In this document: positions 17,598 to 25,172 of the stretch, in pieces
Layout of the letters: every line of letters starts with the position of its first letter
Position numbering within the stretch: the stretch's first letter is position 1
Assembly: GCA_947475525.1 (NCBI GenBank)
Contig: CANJMI010000009.1
Coordinates: 124,001-188,000, forward strand
DNA: 64,000 nt
Direction of reading: 5' to 3'
DNA from: Polyangiaceae bacterium
Lineage (GTDB): Bacteria > Myxococcota_A > Polyangia > Polyangiales > Polyangiaceae
The notes under the pieces: generated by a model
What the model saw: the letters and a program-made list of their open reading frames with translations, nothing else
Database searches by the model: none
What the model was told of the DNA's origin: nothing
Position numbers and translations under genes: made by a program

Positions 17598-18932
17598 TCA
17601 CTCCGAAGGTGGCGCGTCAGGCAGCCGAATGGGGTCCCGCCCCGCAAGTACCGCCCGGGCTTGCGCGACGTCGAGTGCTCCTTCCCAACGCGCCACGACC
17701 AACGTGGCGACGGAGTTGCCGACAAGGTTCGTCAGGGCCCGCGCTTCGCTCATGAAGCGGTCGACCCCGAGGAGCAGGGAGAGCCCCGCCACGGGAATTG
17801 TGTGGGTCGCTTGCAGTGTCGCGGCCAGCGTGACGAACCCACCACCGGTGACAGCCGCCGCGCCCTTCGAGGTGAGGAGCAAAACCCCGAGCAAGCCAAG
17901 TTCGTCGCCGAGTGACAGCGGAACGTCGAGCGCTTGCGCGACGAAAACTGCAGCCATTGTCAGGTAGATCGATGTTCCGTCGAGGTTGAATGAGTAGCCG
18001 GTCGGCACGACGAGGCGCACGACAGCGGGCGCACATCCGAGGCGCTCGAGTTTGTCCATCAGCTGCGGAAGGGCGGACTCCGAGCTCGACGTACCAAGGA
18101 CGAGGAGCAACTCTTCACGCAGATAGCGCAGCAACCGAAGGATTGAAACGCCGGCCAGCGCCGCGGCCGCGCCGAGCACGACAAACACGAAGAGGAGCGA
18201 GGTGGCGTAGAACGCGAGCATCAAACGACCGAGGTGACCGAGCGCGTGGAGGCCGAAGTGCCCCACGGTGTAGGCCATCGCGCCGAACGCGCCGACTGGA
18301 GCGAGCAGCATGATCATGGCCACGAGTTCGAACAGGACTTTGCCCGCCTGGTCGAGGGCCAAGAGCGCAGGACGCCCTCGCTCACCCATGCGCACCAGCG
18401 CGAGCCCGGTCAGGACGGCGAGAAATAAGATCTGCAGCACCTCGCCGCCAACGAATGCCGAGGCGACCGAATCGGGGATCACGTCCCCGAGATGTTGCGC
18501 GATTGTCTTCGCTTCGCGGCCATGGGTTTGCGCGGTCACCGCCGCCGCGTCGAGGGTTGCCGCTGCCGCGTGGATCCCTTCGCCTGGTCGCACGAGATGC
18601 ACGACGCCAAGCCCGAGGGCGAGCGCCAACGTCGTCATCACTTCGAAGTACACGAGCGCCTTGAGGCCGACGCGTCCTACCTTGCGAAAGTCCCCGGCGC
18701 TCGCGATGCCCGTCGCGACGGTACAAAATACGATCGGCGCAATCACCATCTTCAGTGCGCGAACGAAGACGTCGCCGAGGGGCTTCATGGCCTCCGCGCT
18801 CTTCGGTGCGACGGCTCCGAAGAGCGCCCCCAAGACGACGGCCGCGAGCACCACGAGGTAGAGGCGACTCCCTGCGGGGGTGTGCGGAGAGGAGCCGAGC
18901 GGCTTGTCGGGCTGAGCGGTGGAGGTGGTCAT
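17598..18932 (-). CDS. dicarboxylate/amino acid:cation symporter (DAACS family)
   Basis: 444 residues with about eight membrane segments plus two re-entrant hairpins. Diagnostic motifs are ALKMVIAPIVFCTVATGIA, the serine-rich hairpin GTSSSESALPQLM, PTGYSFNLDGTSIYLTMAA and LTSKGAAAVTGGGFVTLAAT, with a final NLVGNSVATLVVARWEG. These are shared by DctA, GltP and GltT, which import C4-dicarboxylates or glutamate/aspartate with H+ or Na+ across the inner membrane. The PTGYSFNLDG and LTSKGAAAVTG sequences lean toward DctA, but substrate cannot be settled by eye. The ATG is divergent from the pilin-like gene. Confidence 0.9.
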   Translation of the reverse strand: MTTSTAQPDKPLGSSPHTPAGSRLYLVVLAAVVLGALFGAVAPKSAEAMKPLGDVFVRALKMVIAPIVFCTVATGIASAGDFRKVGRVGLKALVYFEVMTTLALALGLGVVHLVRPGEGIHAAAATLDAAAVTAQTHGREAKTIAQHLGDVIPDSVASAFVGGEVLQILFLAVLTGLALVRMGERGRPALLALDQAGKVLFELVAMIMLLAPVGAFGAMAYTVGHFGLHALGHLGRLMLAFYATSLLFVFVVLGAAAALAGVSILRLLRYLREELLLVLGTSSSESALPQLMDKLERLGCAPAVVRLVVPTGYSFNLDGTSIYLTMAAVFVAQALDVPLSLGDELGLLGVLLLTSKGAAAVTGGGFVTLAATLQATHTIPVAGLSLLLGVDRFMSEARALTNLVGNSVATLVVARWEGALDVAQARAVLAGRDPIRLPDAPPSE

Positions 18933-18997
18933 CTGGTACGAGCCGGGAGCCGAGCGTGCTCGGAGGTACGACAGCTTTCGGTGCTACTCTTGCACGC

Positions 18998-19618
18998 GTG
19001 GTGTCTCGCCGTCGTTATCGCTCGTCGTCCGATGGGTTTACCCTCGTCGAGTTGATGATCGTCGTCGCGATCATCGGGGTTCTTGCGGCGCTCGCGATCT
19101 ATGGAGTTCGCCGCTACCTCGCCGTCGCGAAAACCGCCGAGGCCAAGCAAAATATCGGTGGAATCACCCGGGCCGCGCTTGCCTACTACGAGCGCGAAAG
19201 TGCGCCCGCCGAAGACCTCGCGGACGGGGCGAGCAGCACCGGTGACAGCCACGACGTTTGCAACACGTCCACGTTCGTTCCGACCAAGGTGCCAGCCGGC
19301 AAGAAATACCAACCGAGTACCGTCGAGGGAAAGGACTTCAACAGCGGCACCGATGACACGGGCTGGAAGTGCCTCAAATTTTCGGTCACCCAGCCGATTC
19401 TGTTTCGCTACCACTACGGTCGGGGAAGCGCGACGCAGGTCGCCCCGAACAACCCGAAGAGCACCGGCGGCGCACAGAAGGCGTTCGAAGCCGCGGCCGA
19501 GGGTGACCTCGACGGAGACGGAGTGACGAGCAAATTCGCCTTGACCGGAAAAGCGAACCTCACCACCCGGACGATGATCGTCTCGCCCCAGCTCTACCTC
19601 GAGGACGAGGTCGAGTAG
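18998..19618 (+). CDS. type IV pilin-like (prepilin) protein
   Basis: About 206 residues. The short basic leader (VVSRRRYRSSSDG) is followed by FTLVELMIVVAIIGVLAAL, the class III prepilin signature. Cleavage by PilD after Gly leaves N-terminal Phe, with Glu at +5. The rest is a typical pilin headgroup with a long alpha1 (YLAVAKTAEAKQNIGGITRA). Two Cys (DVCNTST and WKCLKFS) may form a disulfide. GTG 18998 or 19001 is the likely start. No pilus assembly genes are adjacent, so it may be a minor pilin, a type II secretion pseudopilin or an orphan. It is followed after 49 nt by rseP. Confidence 0.85.
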   Translation: MVSRRRYRSSSDGFTLVELMIVVAIIGVLAALAIYGVRRYLAVAKTAEAKQNIGGITRAALAYYERESAPAEDLADGASSTGDSHDVCNTSTFVPTKVPAGKKYQPSTVEGKDFNSGTDDTGWKCLKFSVTQPILFRYHYGRGSATQVAPNNPKSTGGAQKAFEAAAEGDLDGDGVTSKFALTGKANLTTRTMIVSPQLYLEDEVE

Positions 19619-19667
19619 GCGGCTCCGGCGCTTGACCCCCCCGTAAATCGCACGCAAAAGCTCCGTT

Positions 19668-21338
19668 GTGGACCTCGTCTACTTCGCCGTGTTCGTGTCG
19701 GTGCTCATCTTCGTGCATGAGCTCGGGCACTTCGCGTGGGCGAAGATCTTCGGTGTCAAAGTGCTGATGTTCTCGATCGGTTTCGGGCCGAAGATCGTCC
19801 GGATCCGTGGGCGCGAGACCGAGTACTGCATTGGCCTGCTGCCGCTCGGCGGCTTCGTCAAGATGCTCGAAGAAAACCGGCAAGAGCCGGTGTGGCCGGA
19901 GGACAAGCATCGAACCTTCGAAGCGCAGCCGCTCTACAAGCGCGCCATCATCGTTCTCGCGGGACCTGCGATGAACCTGATTTTTCCCGTGCTTTTGTAC
20001 CTCGGAGTGTTTGCAGCGCAAGACGACTTCGCGCCGCCGACAGTGGGCGTCGTGCTGCCGAATCACGCGGCGGCGGGCAGGTTGATTCCCGGTGATCGGA
20101 TCCTCGAGGTCGAAGGTCAGCGGGTCTCGACGTTCGCCGAAGTTCAGCGCGCGGTGCACAAGAGTCCCGGCAAGGAATTGCACCTGATCGTGTTTCGCAA
20201 CAACGAGCACGTCGACGTCTCGGTGACCCCGGAGGAGCGCACCGAAGAGCGAGCACTCGGCATCGTCGATCGCGTCGGCATCATCGGTGTCGGTCCGAGT
20301 CGCCCCGCCGCGGTGATCGGCCTCAGGTCCCCCGAGTCGCCTGCCTACCGCGCGGGTCTTCGTACGCAAGACCTTGTGACCGAGGTGCGCGGCATGCCCG
20401 TTGGGACGTTCGCGGATCTCGAGCGCCTCTTGGCCGGCAACCGTGGCGAGACCGTGCCCGTCGCGTACCTGCGTCCAAAGCGCGTCGACGGTGCGCCCGA
20501 GCCACTCGCGGGAGTGTACGTGTACGAGACGGGGCTCGCGGCCCTGACGCCGGAAGCGTTAGGTGAGACGCTGGGAGAGCGGACGGGCATCGAGCTTGCC
20601 GATCTCTACCTTGCCGAGATCGGGCCGGGCACGGCCGAGTACGAGGCGGGGATGCGCGAAGGTGATCGCTTGGAGACGATCGACCACCTGCCGGTGACCA
20701 GCTGGACCATGTACGAGGAGCGCATGAGCATGGCGCCGCTCGGTACCCACGAGGTCGAGTGGACGCGAGCCGGAGAGAAGCTCGGGGGCAGCGTGCGGCT
20801 GGCCGTGGAGGTGCTCACCGATGAGCAAGGTTCGCGGGCGACGCGCCACAAGTTCGGTGCGCACAACTGGGCGCCGCGCGTCCCCGAGAAGTCCGTAGGG
20901 CGACCGTCCCTCCTCAATTACGCGCTGCCGAGCGCGCTTGACGAGACGTGGGATGTCGTCCGCTTCATCGTGATTGGCATCACGAAAATTGCCAAAGGCG
21001 AGCTCAGCCTATCGACGATAGGCGGGCCAATTACGGTCTACGATGTCGTCGTCCAGCAGCGCCAAAAAGGAGCGAGCTACCTGCTCTGGGCGCTCGCGGT
21101 GATCTCGATCAATCTCGGGCTGATCAACCTCCTGCCCATTCCGGTTCTCGACGGCGGTCACCTGTTGTTTTTCGGGGCCGAGGCGCTCACGCGGCGACGG
21201 GTTCCCCTGCGGGTGCGCGAGCTCGTCAGCTTGTTTGGCCTCCTCGTGCTGCTGCTCTTGATGGGGCTCGCCGTTCGCAACGACATCGATCGCCGCTGGG
21301 ATGTGATCCAGGCCCAAGTGCGGGAACTTCTCGGTTAA
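19668..21338 (+). CDS. rseP: site-2 membrane metalloprotease RseP with three PDZ domains
   Basis: 556 residues from GTG. The zinc site is HELGH at 17-21 in the first membrane helix and LDGGH in the third membrane region near the C-terminus, as in RseP/RasP. Between them I see three PDZ-like units: about 115-175 (PTVGVVLPNHAAAGRLIPGD), 185-265 (SPAYRAGLRTQDLVTEVRG) and 300-375 (EYEAGMREGDRLETIDH). E. coli RseP has two PDZ domains and about 450 residues. Its known role is regulated intramembrane proteolysis of anti-sigma factors and leftover signal peptides. The GTG start lacks a strong SD but sits right at the HExxH helix, as in the family. Confidence 0.92.
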   Translation: MDLVYFAVFVSVLIFVHELGHFAWAKIFGVKVLMFSIGFGPKIVRIRGRETEYCIGLLPLGGFVKMLEENRQEPVWPEDKHRTFEAQPLYKRAIIVLAGPAMNLIFPVLLYLGVFAAQDDFAPPTVGVVLPNHAAAGRLIPGDRILEVEGQRVSTFAEVQRAVHKSPGKELHLIVFRNNEHVDVSVTPEERTEERALGIVDRVGIIGVGPSRPAAVIGLRSPESPAYRAGLRTQDLVTEVRGMPVGTFADLERLLAGNRGETVPVAYLRPKRVDGAPEPLAGVYVYETGLAALTPEALGETLGERTGIELADLYLAEIGPGTAEYEAGMREGDRLETIDHLPVTSWTMYEERMSMAPLGTHEVEWTRAGEKLGGSVRLAVEVLTDEQGSRATRHKFGAHNWAPRVPEKSVGRPSLLNYALPSALDETWDVVRFIVIGITKIAKGELSLSTIGGPITVYDVVVQQRQKGASYLLWALAVISINLGLINLLPIPVLDGGHLLFFGAEALTRRRVPLRVRELVSLFGLLVLLLLMGLAVRNDIDRRWDVIQAQVRELLG

Positions 21339-21514
21339 TCGGGCGAGCGAGCCGAAGTGGTGGTGGCCATCCGAAGTTTGGGTGCGTAAAACCGCGTGGG
21401 TGGGCGGCGCGAAGGAGCGCGAACTCGACGAGCAGGTCCTTGGTCGTTCGCTTGACGCAGGCAGCGAGCGCGTTCTAGACGGGGTGAGCTTACCCCGGGG
21501 GTCAGCGACGAATC

Positions 21515-22879
21515 ATGACCGACCGAGATTTTTTTGGCAGCGAAGCTCCGAACGCCCGCAACGTGGCAGCCACCGTGCTCGTCCGCGTATGGGAGGAAGC
21601 GGCCTACGCATCGCTCGCGCTCGACGCCGAGCTCGACCGGCACCCCGGCCTCGACCGTCGTGATGCCGCCCTCGCGACGGAGCTCGTCTACGGGGTGCTG
21701 CGCACGGCAGCGTCCCTCGAGCGCTCGATCGGCAAACACGCCACGGGTGATCGGTACCGTCGAAAGCCCTTCGTTCGCGCGCACATGCTGATCGCTGCGT
21801 ACAGCATCGCGTTCCTCGAGCGCGTGCCCCCGTTCGCCGCTGTCTCCGAGGCCGTCTCGGCGATCAAGAGCGAGGCCGGCACGCAAGTCGCGGGGTTCGC
21901 GAACGCGGTGTTGCGCAAGGTCGCCGGTGATGTGCCGGCTCGAGGGACCGCTCCGCTTGCTGGTTCTCCCGCCGAGAGCGCGGCTCGGATGCGGCTCGCA
22001 CGTGCGATCGCCGACTCACCGCCTGCGTGGTTGCGCAAGGCGCTCGCGGAGTCCCTCGGCTCGGGTGACGCGGCTGAGGCGTTCTTGCTCGCCGACCCGA
22101 TCCCGGCGGCGAACCTGTGTTTGCGTTCGGGGCGCTCACGCGAGGAATGGCTCGTCACACTCCGCGAGGCTGTCCCTTTGGCCGAGGTGTGTGCGGGTAG
22201 CCTGAGCGAGCGCTGCATCATCGTGCGCGGGGCGGGCGACCCCGAGAGACTACCCGGTGCCGGGCGCGATTGGACCGTGCAAGAGGAGGGCGCACAGCTC
22301 ATCGCGATGGTGGTTGGTGCGCAGCCTGGGGATCACGTGCTCGACGCGTGTGCCGGCCGCGGTGGCAAGACGATGCTGCTCGCCGAGCTCGTCTCCCCCG
22401 ATGGGGCGGTCGACGCGGCGGATCGCCATCCCAACAAACTCGCGCGGATCGTCAGCCCGACGGTGCGTGATCGTTTTCCGATCGACTGGAGTGTGGGCTC
22501 GGGTGGTCTGGAGCGCACCTACGCTCGCGTGCTCGTTGACGCGCCATGCACCGGCACGGGCACGCTGCGCCGGCGACCCGAAATAGCCGAGCGACTCGGA
22601 GCGGCCGATCCTGAGCGAATGGCGGTCGTGCAGCTCGGCATCGCGGCCCGCGTTGCGAGCCACCTCGAGCCTGGTGGTCGCATGATTTACGCGGTGTGCA
22701 GCGTGCTTCGCGCGGAGTGTGAAGGCGTCGTTGATGCGCTCGCGGCGTACGGTCTCGAGCGCTGCCCGTTCGATACCGAACTCGGTGCGCGGCTCGCGGA
22801 AGGCGGCACGAGCTTCCGACTCTTGCCGCACGTGCACGGCACCGATGGCTACTTTGTCGCGTCGCTCCGCAAAGTCTGA
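21515..22879 (+). CDS. rsmB: 16S rRNA (cytosine-C5)-methyltransferase RsmB/Sun
   Basis: 454 residues. The N-terminal about 150 residues are the NusB-like RNA-binding domain (LDRRDAALATELVYGVLR; VSEAVSAIKSEAG). The C-terminal Rossmann domain has the SAM motif HVLDACAGRGGKT, the acidic motif ADRHPNK, and the two catalytic Cys of m5C methyltransferases in VDAPCTGTGTLRRRPE and IYAVCSVL. It methylates C967 of 16S rRNA in E. coli. Its 3' end overlaps the convergent cysteine-repeat gene by 31 nt. Confidence 0.92.
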   Translation: MTDRDFFGSEAPNARNVAATVLVRVWEEAAYASLALDAELDRHPGLDRRDAALATELVYGVLRTAASLERSIGKHATGDRYRRKPFVRAHMLIAAYSIAFLERVPPFAAVSEAVSAIKSEAGTQVAGFANAVLRKVAGDVPARGTAPLAGSPAESAARMRLARAIADSPPAWLRKALAESLGSGDAAEAFLLADPIPAANLCLRSGRSREEWLVTLREAVPLAEVCAGSLSERCIIVRGAGDPERLPGAGRDWTVQEEGAQLIAMVVGAQPGDHVLDACAGRGGKTMLLAELVSPDGAVDAADRHPNKLARIVSPTVRDRFPIDWSVGSGGLERTYARVLVDAPCTGTGTLRRRPEIAERLGAADPERMAVVQLGIAARVASHLEPGGRMIYAVCSVLRAECEGVVDALAAYGLERCPFDTELGARLAEGGTSFRLLPHVHGTDGYFVASLRKV

Positions 22880-23313
22880 GCCACGGTGCTGATCAGTCCA
22901 CAGTCGCTGCGGCAGTAGCTGCGCAGGTTCGCGTCGCCGACGAGGCCGCAATCGTTGCGGCAGAACGCACGCAGGTCGGCATTGCCTACGAGGCCGCAGT
23001 CGCCACGACACAGGCTGCGCAAATCCGAGTCACCGATGAGGCCACACTCGCTGCGACACGCGCTCCGCGACTCCGACGCTTGAATCATGCCGCAGTCGCC
23101 GCGGCAGAAGCTCCGCAGCTCCGAGTTACCGATGAGTCCGCACTCGCTGCGACACAAGGCGCGCAAGTCCGCTCCGCCCGCTCGGTAGTAGATCGCCGCG
23201 GCGAGTGCCTTCGGGGTGAGCTTGCGGGTGTCGGTCGGTGTCGCGTCGTTGGGTGCCGCGCCGAGGAGCAACGCCAGGGCGAGCGGGAGAAGACCGATGC
23301 GGAGCACGAGCAT
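22849..23313 (-). CDS. secreted protein with six 16-residue CRxxCG repeats
   Basis: 154 residues. The signal peptide (LVLRIGLLPLALALLLGAA) is followed by a short spacer (PNDATPTDTRKLTPKALAAAIYYRAGG) and then six uninterrupted 16-residue repeats of consensus LRxxCRx(D/E)CGL(I/V)Gxxx. Examples are LRALCRSECGLIGNSE, LRSLCRGDCGLVGNAD and LRSYCRSDCGLI. Every repeat has two Cys three residues apart and one Arg between them, giving 12 regularly spaced Cys. The repeat is also visible as a 48-bp period in the DNA. I recognise no domain. A disulfide-stabilised solenoid or metal-binding array is possible. Confidence 0.8.
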   Translation of the reverse strand: MLVLRIGLLPLALALLLGAAPNDATPTDTRKLTPKALAAAIYYRAGGADLRALCRSECGLIGNSELRSFCRGDCGMIQASESRSACRSECGLIGDSDLRSLCRGDCGLVGNADLRAFCRNDCGLVGDANLRSYCRSDCGLISTVAQTLRSDATK

Positions 23314-23370
23314 GCTGTTATTCGAGCACGGAACGACGCCGTGGGGGAGGGACGCGAGCGCGCTCGGCCG

Positions 23371-24015
23371 TTACTGTCCGCGGTGGTGGGCATCGACCTC
23401 GATCGCCCCGAAGACGATCGCGACCGTGTCTTTCGCTTCATGCACGCCATCGCTCAGCGTCGCATCGAGTGTCGCCGCGGTGCCGATGAGGAGCGCTGCG
23501 GCGCTAGGATCGGCGACCGCGAGGAACCCGAACAGGTGTGCTTGTTCGCTCCAGCCCTGCTCGATGCCGCACGGTTCGAGGGTACGCAGCATCGGATCGA
23601 CGAGGGCTATGGATCCAGAATCATCGATGATTCGCAGGGAAATCGTTGGGTCGAGGGCGAACCCGCTCGTCCGCACGGCGACCCAAACATGGTAGCCGCC
23701 TTGTGGCCCGGAGACGACAGGCGCGACGCCGGACGACGTGAACGGCGCGAAGCACTCCTTGCCGCTACCGAGGATCAAACGCGGTTCGCTCGCGGGTTCG
23801 GGCGCGCTCGCACACGTGACGTAGCTTGCGCACCGAGCGTCCCCGCCGCTCCCCGCCCCGCTTGAAGACGAGGTCAAAAAGGAGGTCGAGGTCGACGTGG
23901 ACGATGCCGCCTCGAGCGCGTCCCGGCCATGGTCCTCGAGCCCCGTGCAGCCGAGCACGCCGAGGACGCCGAGCATCGCGACGAAGAGTCTGGGGCGCCA
24001 CACGCCGATAAGCAT
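23371..24015 (-). CDS. putative lipoprotein
   Basis: 214 residues. The signal peptide ends in VLGVLGC, a canonical lipobox. A Ser/Thr-rich linker (SSTSTSTSFLTSSSSGAGSGG) separates it from a globular part of about 150 residues with two Cys near its start (ARCASYVTCASA), GGYHVWVAVRTSGFALDP and SLRIIDDSG strands. It may be an Ig-like beta domain, but no family is recognised. It shares strand with the cysteine-repeat gene, 57 nt upstream of it, and is divergent from rlmM. Confidence 0.72.
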   Translation of the reverse strand: MLIGVWRPRLFVAMLGVLGVLGCTGLEDHGRDALEAASSTSTSTSFLTSSSSGAGSGGDARCASYVTCASAPEPASEPRLILGSGKECFAPFTSSGVAPVVSGPQGGYHVWVAVRTSGFALDPTISLRIIDDSGSIALVDPMLRTLEPCGIEQGWSEQAHLFGFLAVADPSAAALLIGTAATLDATLSDGVHEAKDTVAIVFGAIEVDAHHRGQ

Positions 24016-24024
24016 ACTCCGGCC

Positions 24025-24069
24025 CTCGCGTCGTTCGCGTCGTTCGCGTCGTCCGCGTCGTCCGCGTCA
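24025..24069. repeat. five tandem 9-bp repeats (consensus YTCGCGTCG)
   Basis: Five adjacent 9-bp units of the form (C/T)(T/C)CGCGTCG lie in the divergent gap between the lipoprotein gene (start 24015) and rlmM (start 24139). Because the unit is a multiple of three and GC-rich, slippage could change promoter spacing. Nothing more can be said from sequence. Confidence 0.6.
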
Positions 24070-24138
24070 TGGGGAGCACCGTGCACGAGCGAATTGACGA
24101 GCCGCGCCGCAAGAAACTCGGTAGAGCCTCGGCCCGTC

Positions 24139-25110
24139 ATGCAATGGCTCTGGACTTCACGCGACGATTTTGAACGGGACCTCGCCGATGAACTCCCGCG
24201 CGGCCGCGTGCTCGCTCCTGCGCTCGCGATTGGTGACGCGCCGGCGAGCGGTGCCGAGCCGCCCGTCTTTGCTCGGCAGGGCTTCCCCATCGCGGCGGAA
24301 GTTGCCGCAAACCTCGAAGCGCTGGTCGCCGCGATTCGGCCGCTCGTGCCACCCGCGCCCGTCGCGTATGCGCTCCACGTTTGGGTCCCCGACAGCGACG
24401 CGGCCAACCGACTGTCCTCGCAAGCGACCGAGTTTGCCGAGGCGGTGACCAACGCTCTCGGCCCGGATGGCGCTCGCATCGTCCGTGCGCACGAGCTGTA
24501 CGATCCGGACGCGCCCATCATTCAGGTGTGCCTGACGGAGTCGGGTCGCGCTTACGTCGGAGCGGCCGCGCTCTCTCGCACCGCGTCGACCTGGCCTGGC
24601 GGCCGAGCGCGCATGAAGATCCCGTCGGGGGCACCTTCTCGCGCGACCTCGAAGCTCGCCGAAGCGATCGCGTGGATCGGCTACGGGCCCGAGTCGGGGG
24701 ACGTGTGCGTCGATCTCGGCGCCGCGCCGGGCGGCTGGACCTGGCTCCTTTTGCGTCGAAAAGCGCGCATTATCGCGGTCGATCGCGCGAATTTACAGCC
24801 CGACATCGCCCGCGATCGCAAAGTGCTCCACTTGCGCGACAACGCGTTCACCTACCGCCCCGCGGAGGCCGTCGATTGGCTCTTTTGCGACATGGTGTGG
24901 AAGCCCGGCGAGGTCGCCAAGCTCCTCGCGTTGTGGGGCCAGAAGCACTGGGCGCGCTACCTCGTCTCGAACATCAAGCTCCCGATGAAGCGCCGGCTCG
25001 ACACGGTCAACGACGTGAAGCGCGTTCTCATCGCTGGCGGTTGGCGCGAACTTCGAGCGCGTCAGCTCTACCATGACCGCGACGAGATCACCCTGCACGC
25101 GCGGCGCTGA
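24139..25110 (+). CDS. rlmM: RlmM-like 23S rRNA 2'-O-ribose methyltransferase
   Basis: 323 residues from ATG 24139, the first Met at which the sequence looks like the family; the frame is open further upstream through low-complexity Ala/Ser codons. The N-terminal half is a THUMP-like RNA-binding region (YALHVWVPDSDAANRLS). The C-terminal FtsJ-type Rossmann domain has the SAM motif VDLGAAPGGWTW, the acidic strand IIAVDRAN, the catalytic DMVWKPGEV and the catalytic Lys in NIKLPMKRR. In E. coli RlmM modifies C2498 of 23S rRNA. Gene symbol by family resemblance. Confidence 0.85.
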   Translation: MQWLWTSRDDFERDLADELPRGRVLAPALAIGDAPASGAEPPVFARQGFPIAAEVAANLEALVAAIRPLVPPAPVAYALHVWVPDSDAANRLSSQATEFAEAVTNALGPDGARIVRAHELYDPDAPIIQVCLTESGRAYVGAAALSRTASTWPGGRARMKIPSGAPSRATSKLAEAIAWIGYGPESGDVCVDLGAAPGGWTWLLLRRKARIIAVDRANLQPDIARDRKVLHLRDNAFTYRPAEAVDWLFCDMVWKPGEVAKLLALWGQKHWARYLVSNIKLPMKRRLDTVNDVKRVLIAGGWRELRARQLYHDRDEITLHARR

Positions 25111-25172
25111 CGAACACCCAAGTTGCTCCCGAAGTTCGAACGGACCCTCTGTTTCTGCTACTTTTCACCGTG

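Noticed and set aside
18979-18994. A sigma-54-like promoter (CGGTGC-N5-TTGCA) immediately upstream of the pilin gene
   Set aside because: Spacing fits -24/-12, but the transcription start would fall at about 19004, after the only plausible GTG starts (18998/19001), so it cannot drive the gene as annotated.
21481-21496. Palindrome GGGGTGAGCTTACCCC before rsmB
   Set aside because: It is followed by GGGG rather than a T-tract, and has little loop. Too weak to call a terminator for rseP or an operator.
23929-24138. N-terminal extension of RlmM (70 residues upstream of MQWLW)
   Set aside because: The extension is encoded by the divergent lipoprotein's promoter and a 9-bp repeat array (Ala/Ser/Phe low complexity). 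The family begins near MQWLW.
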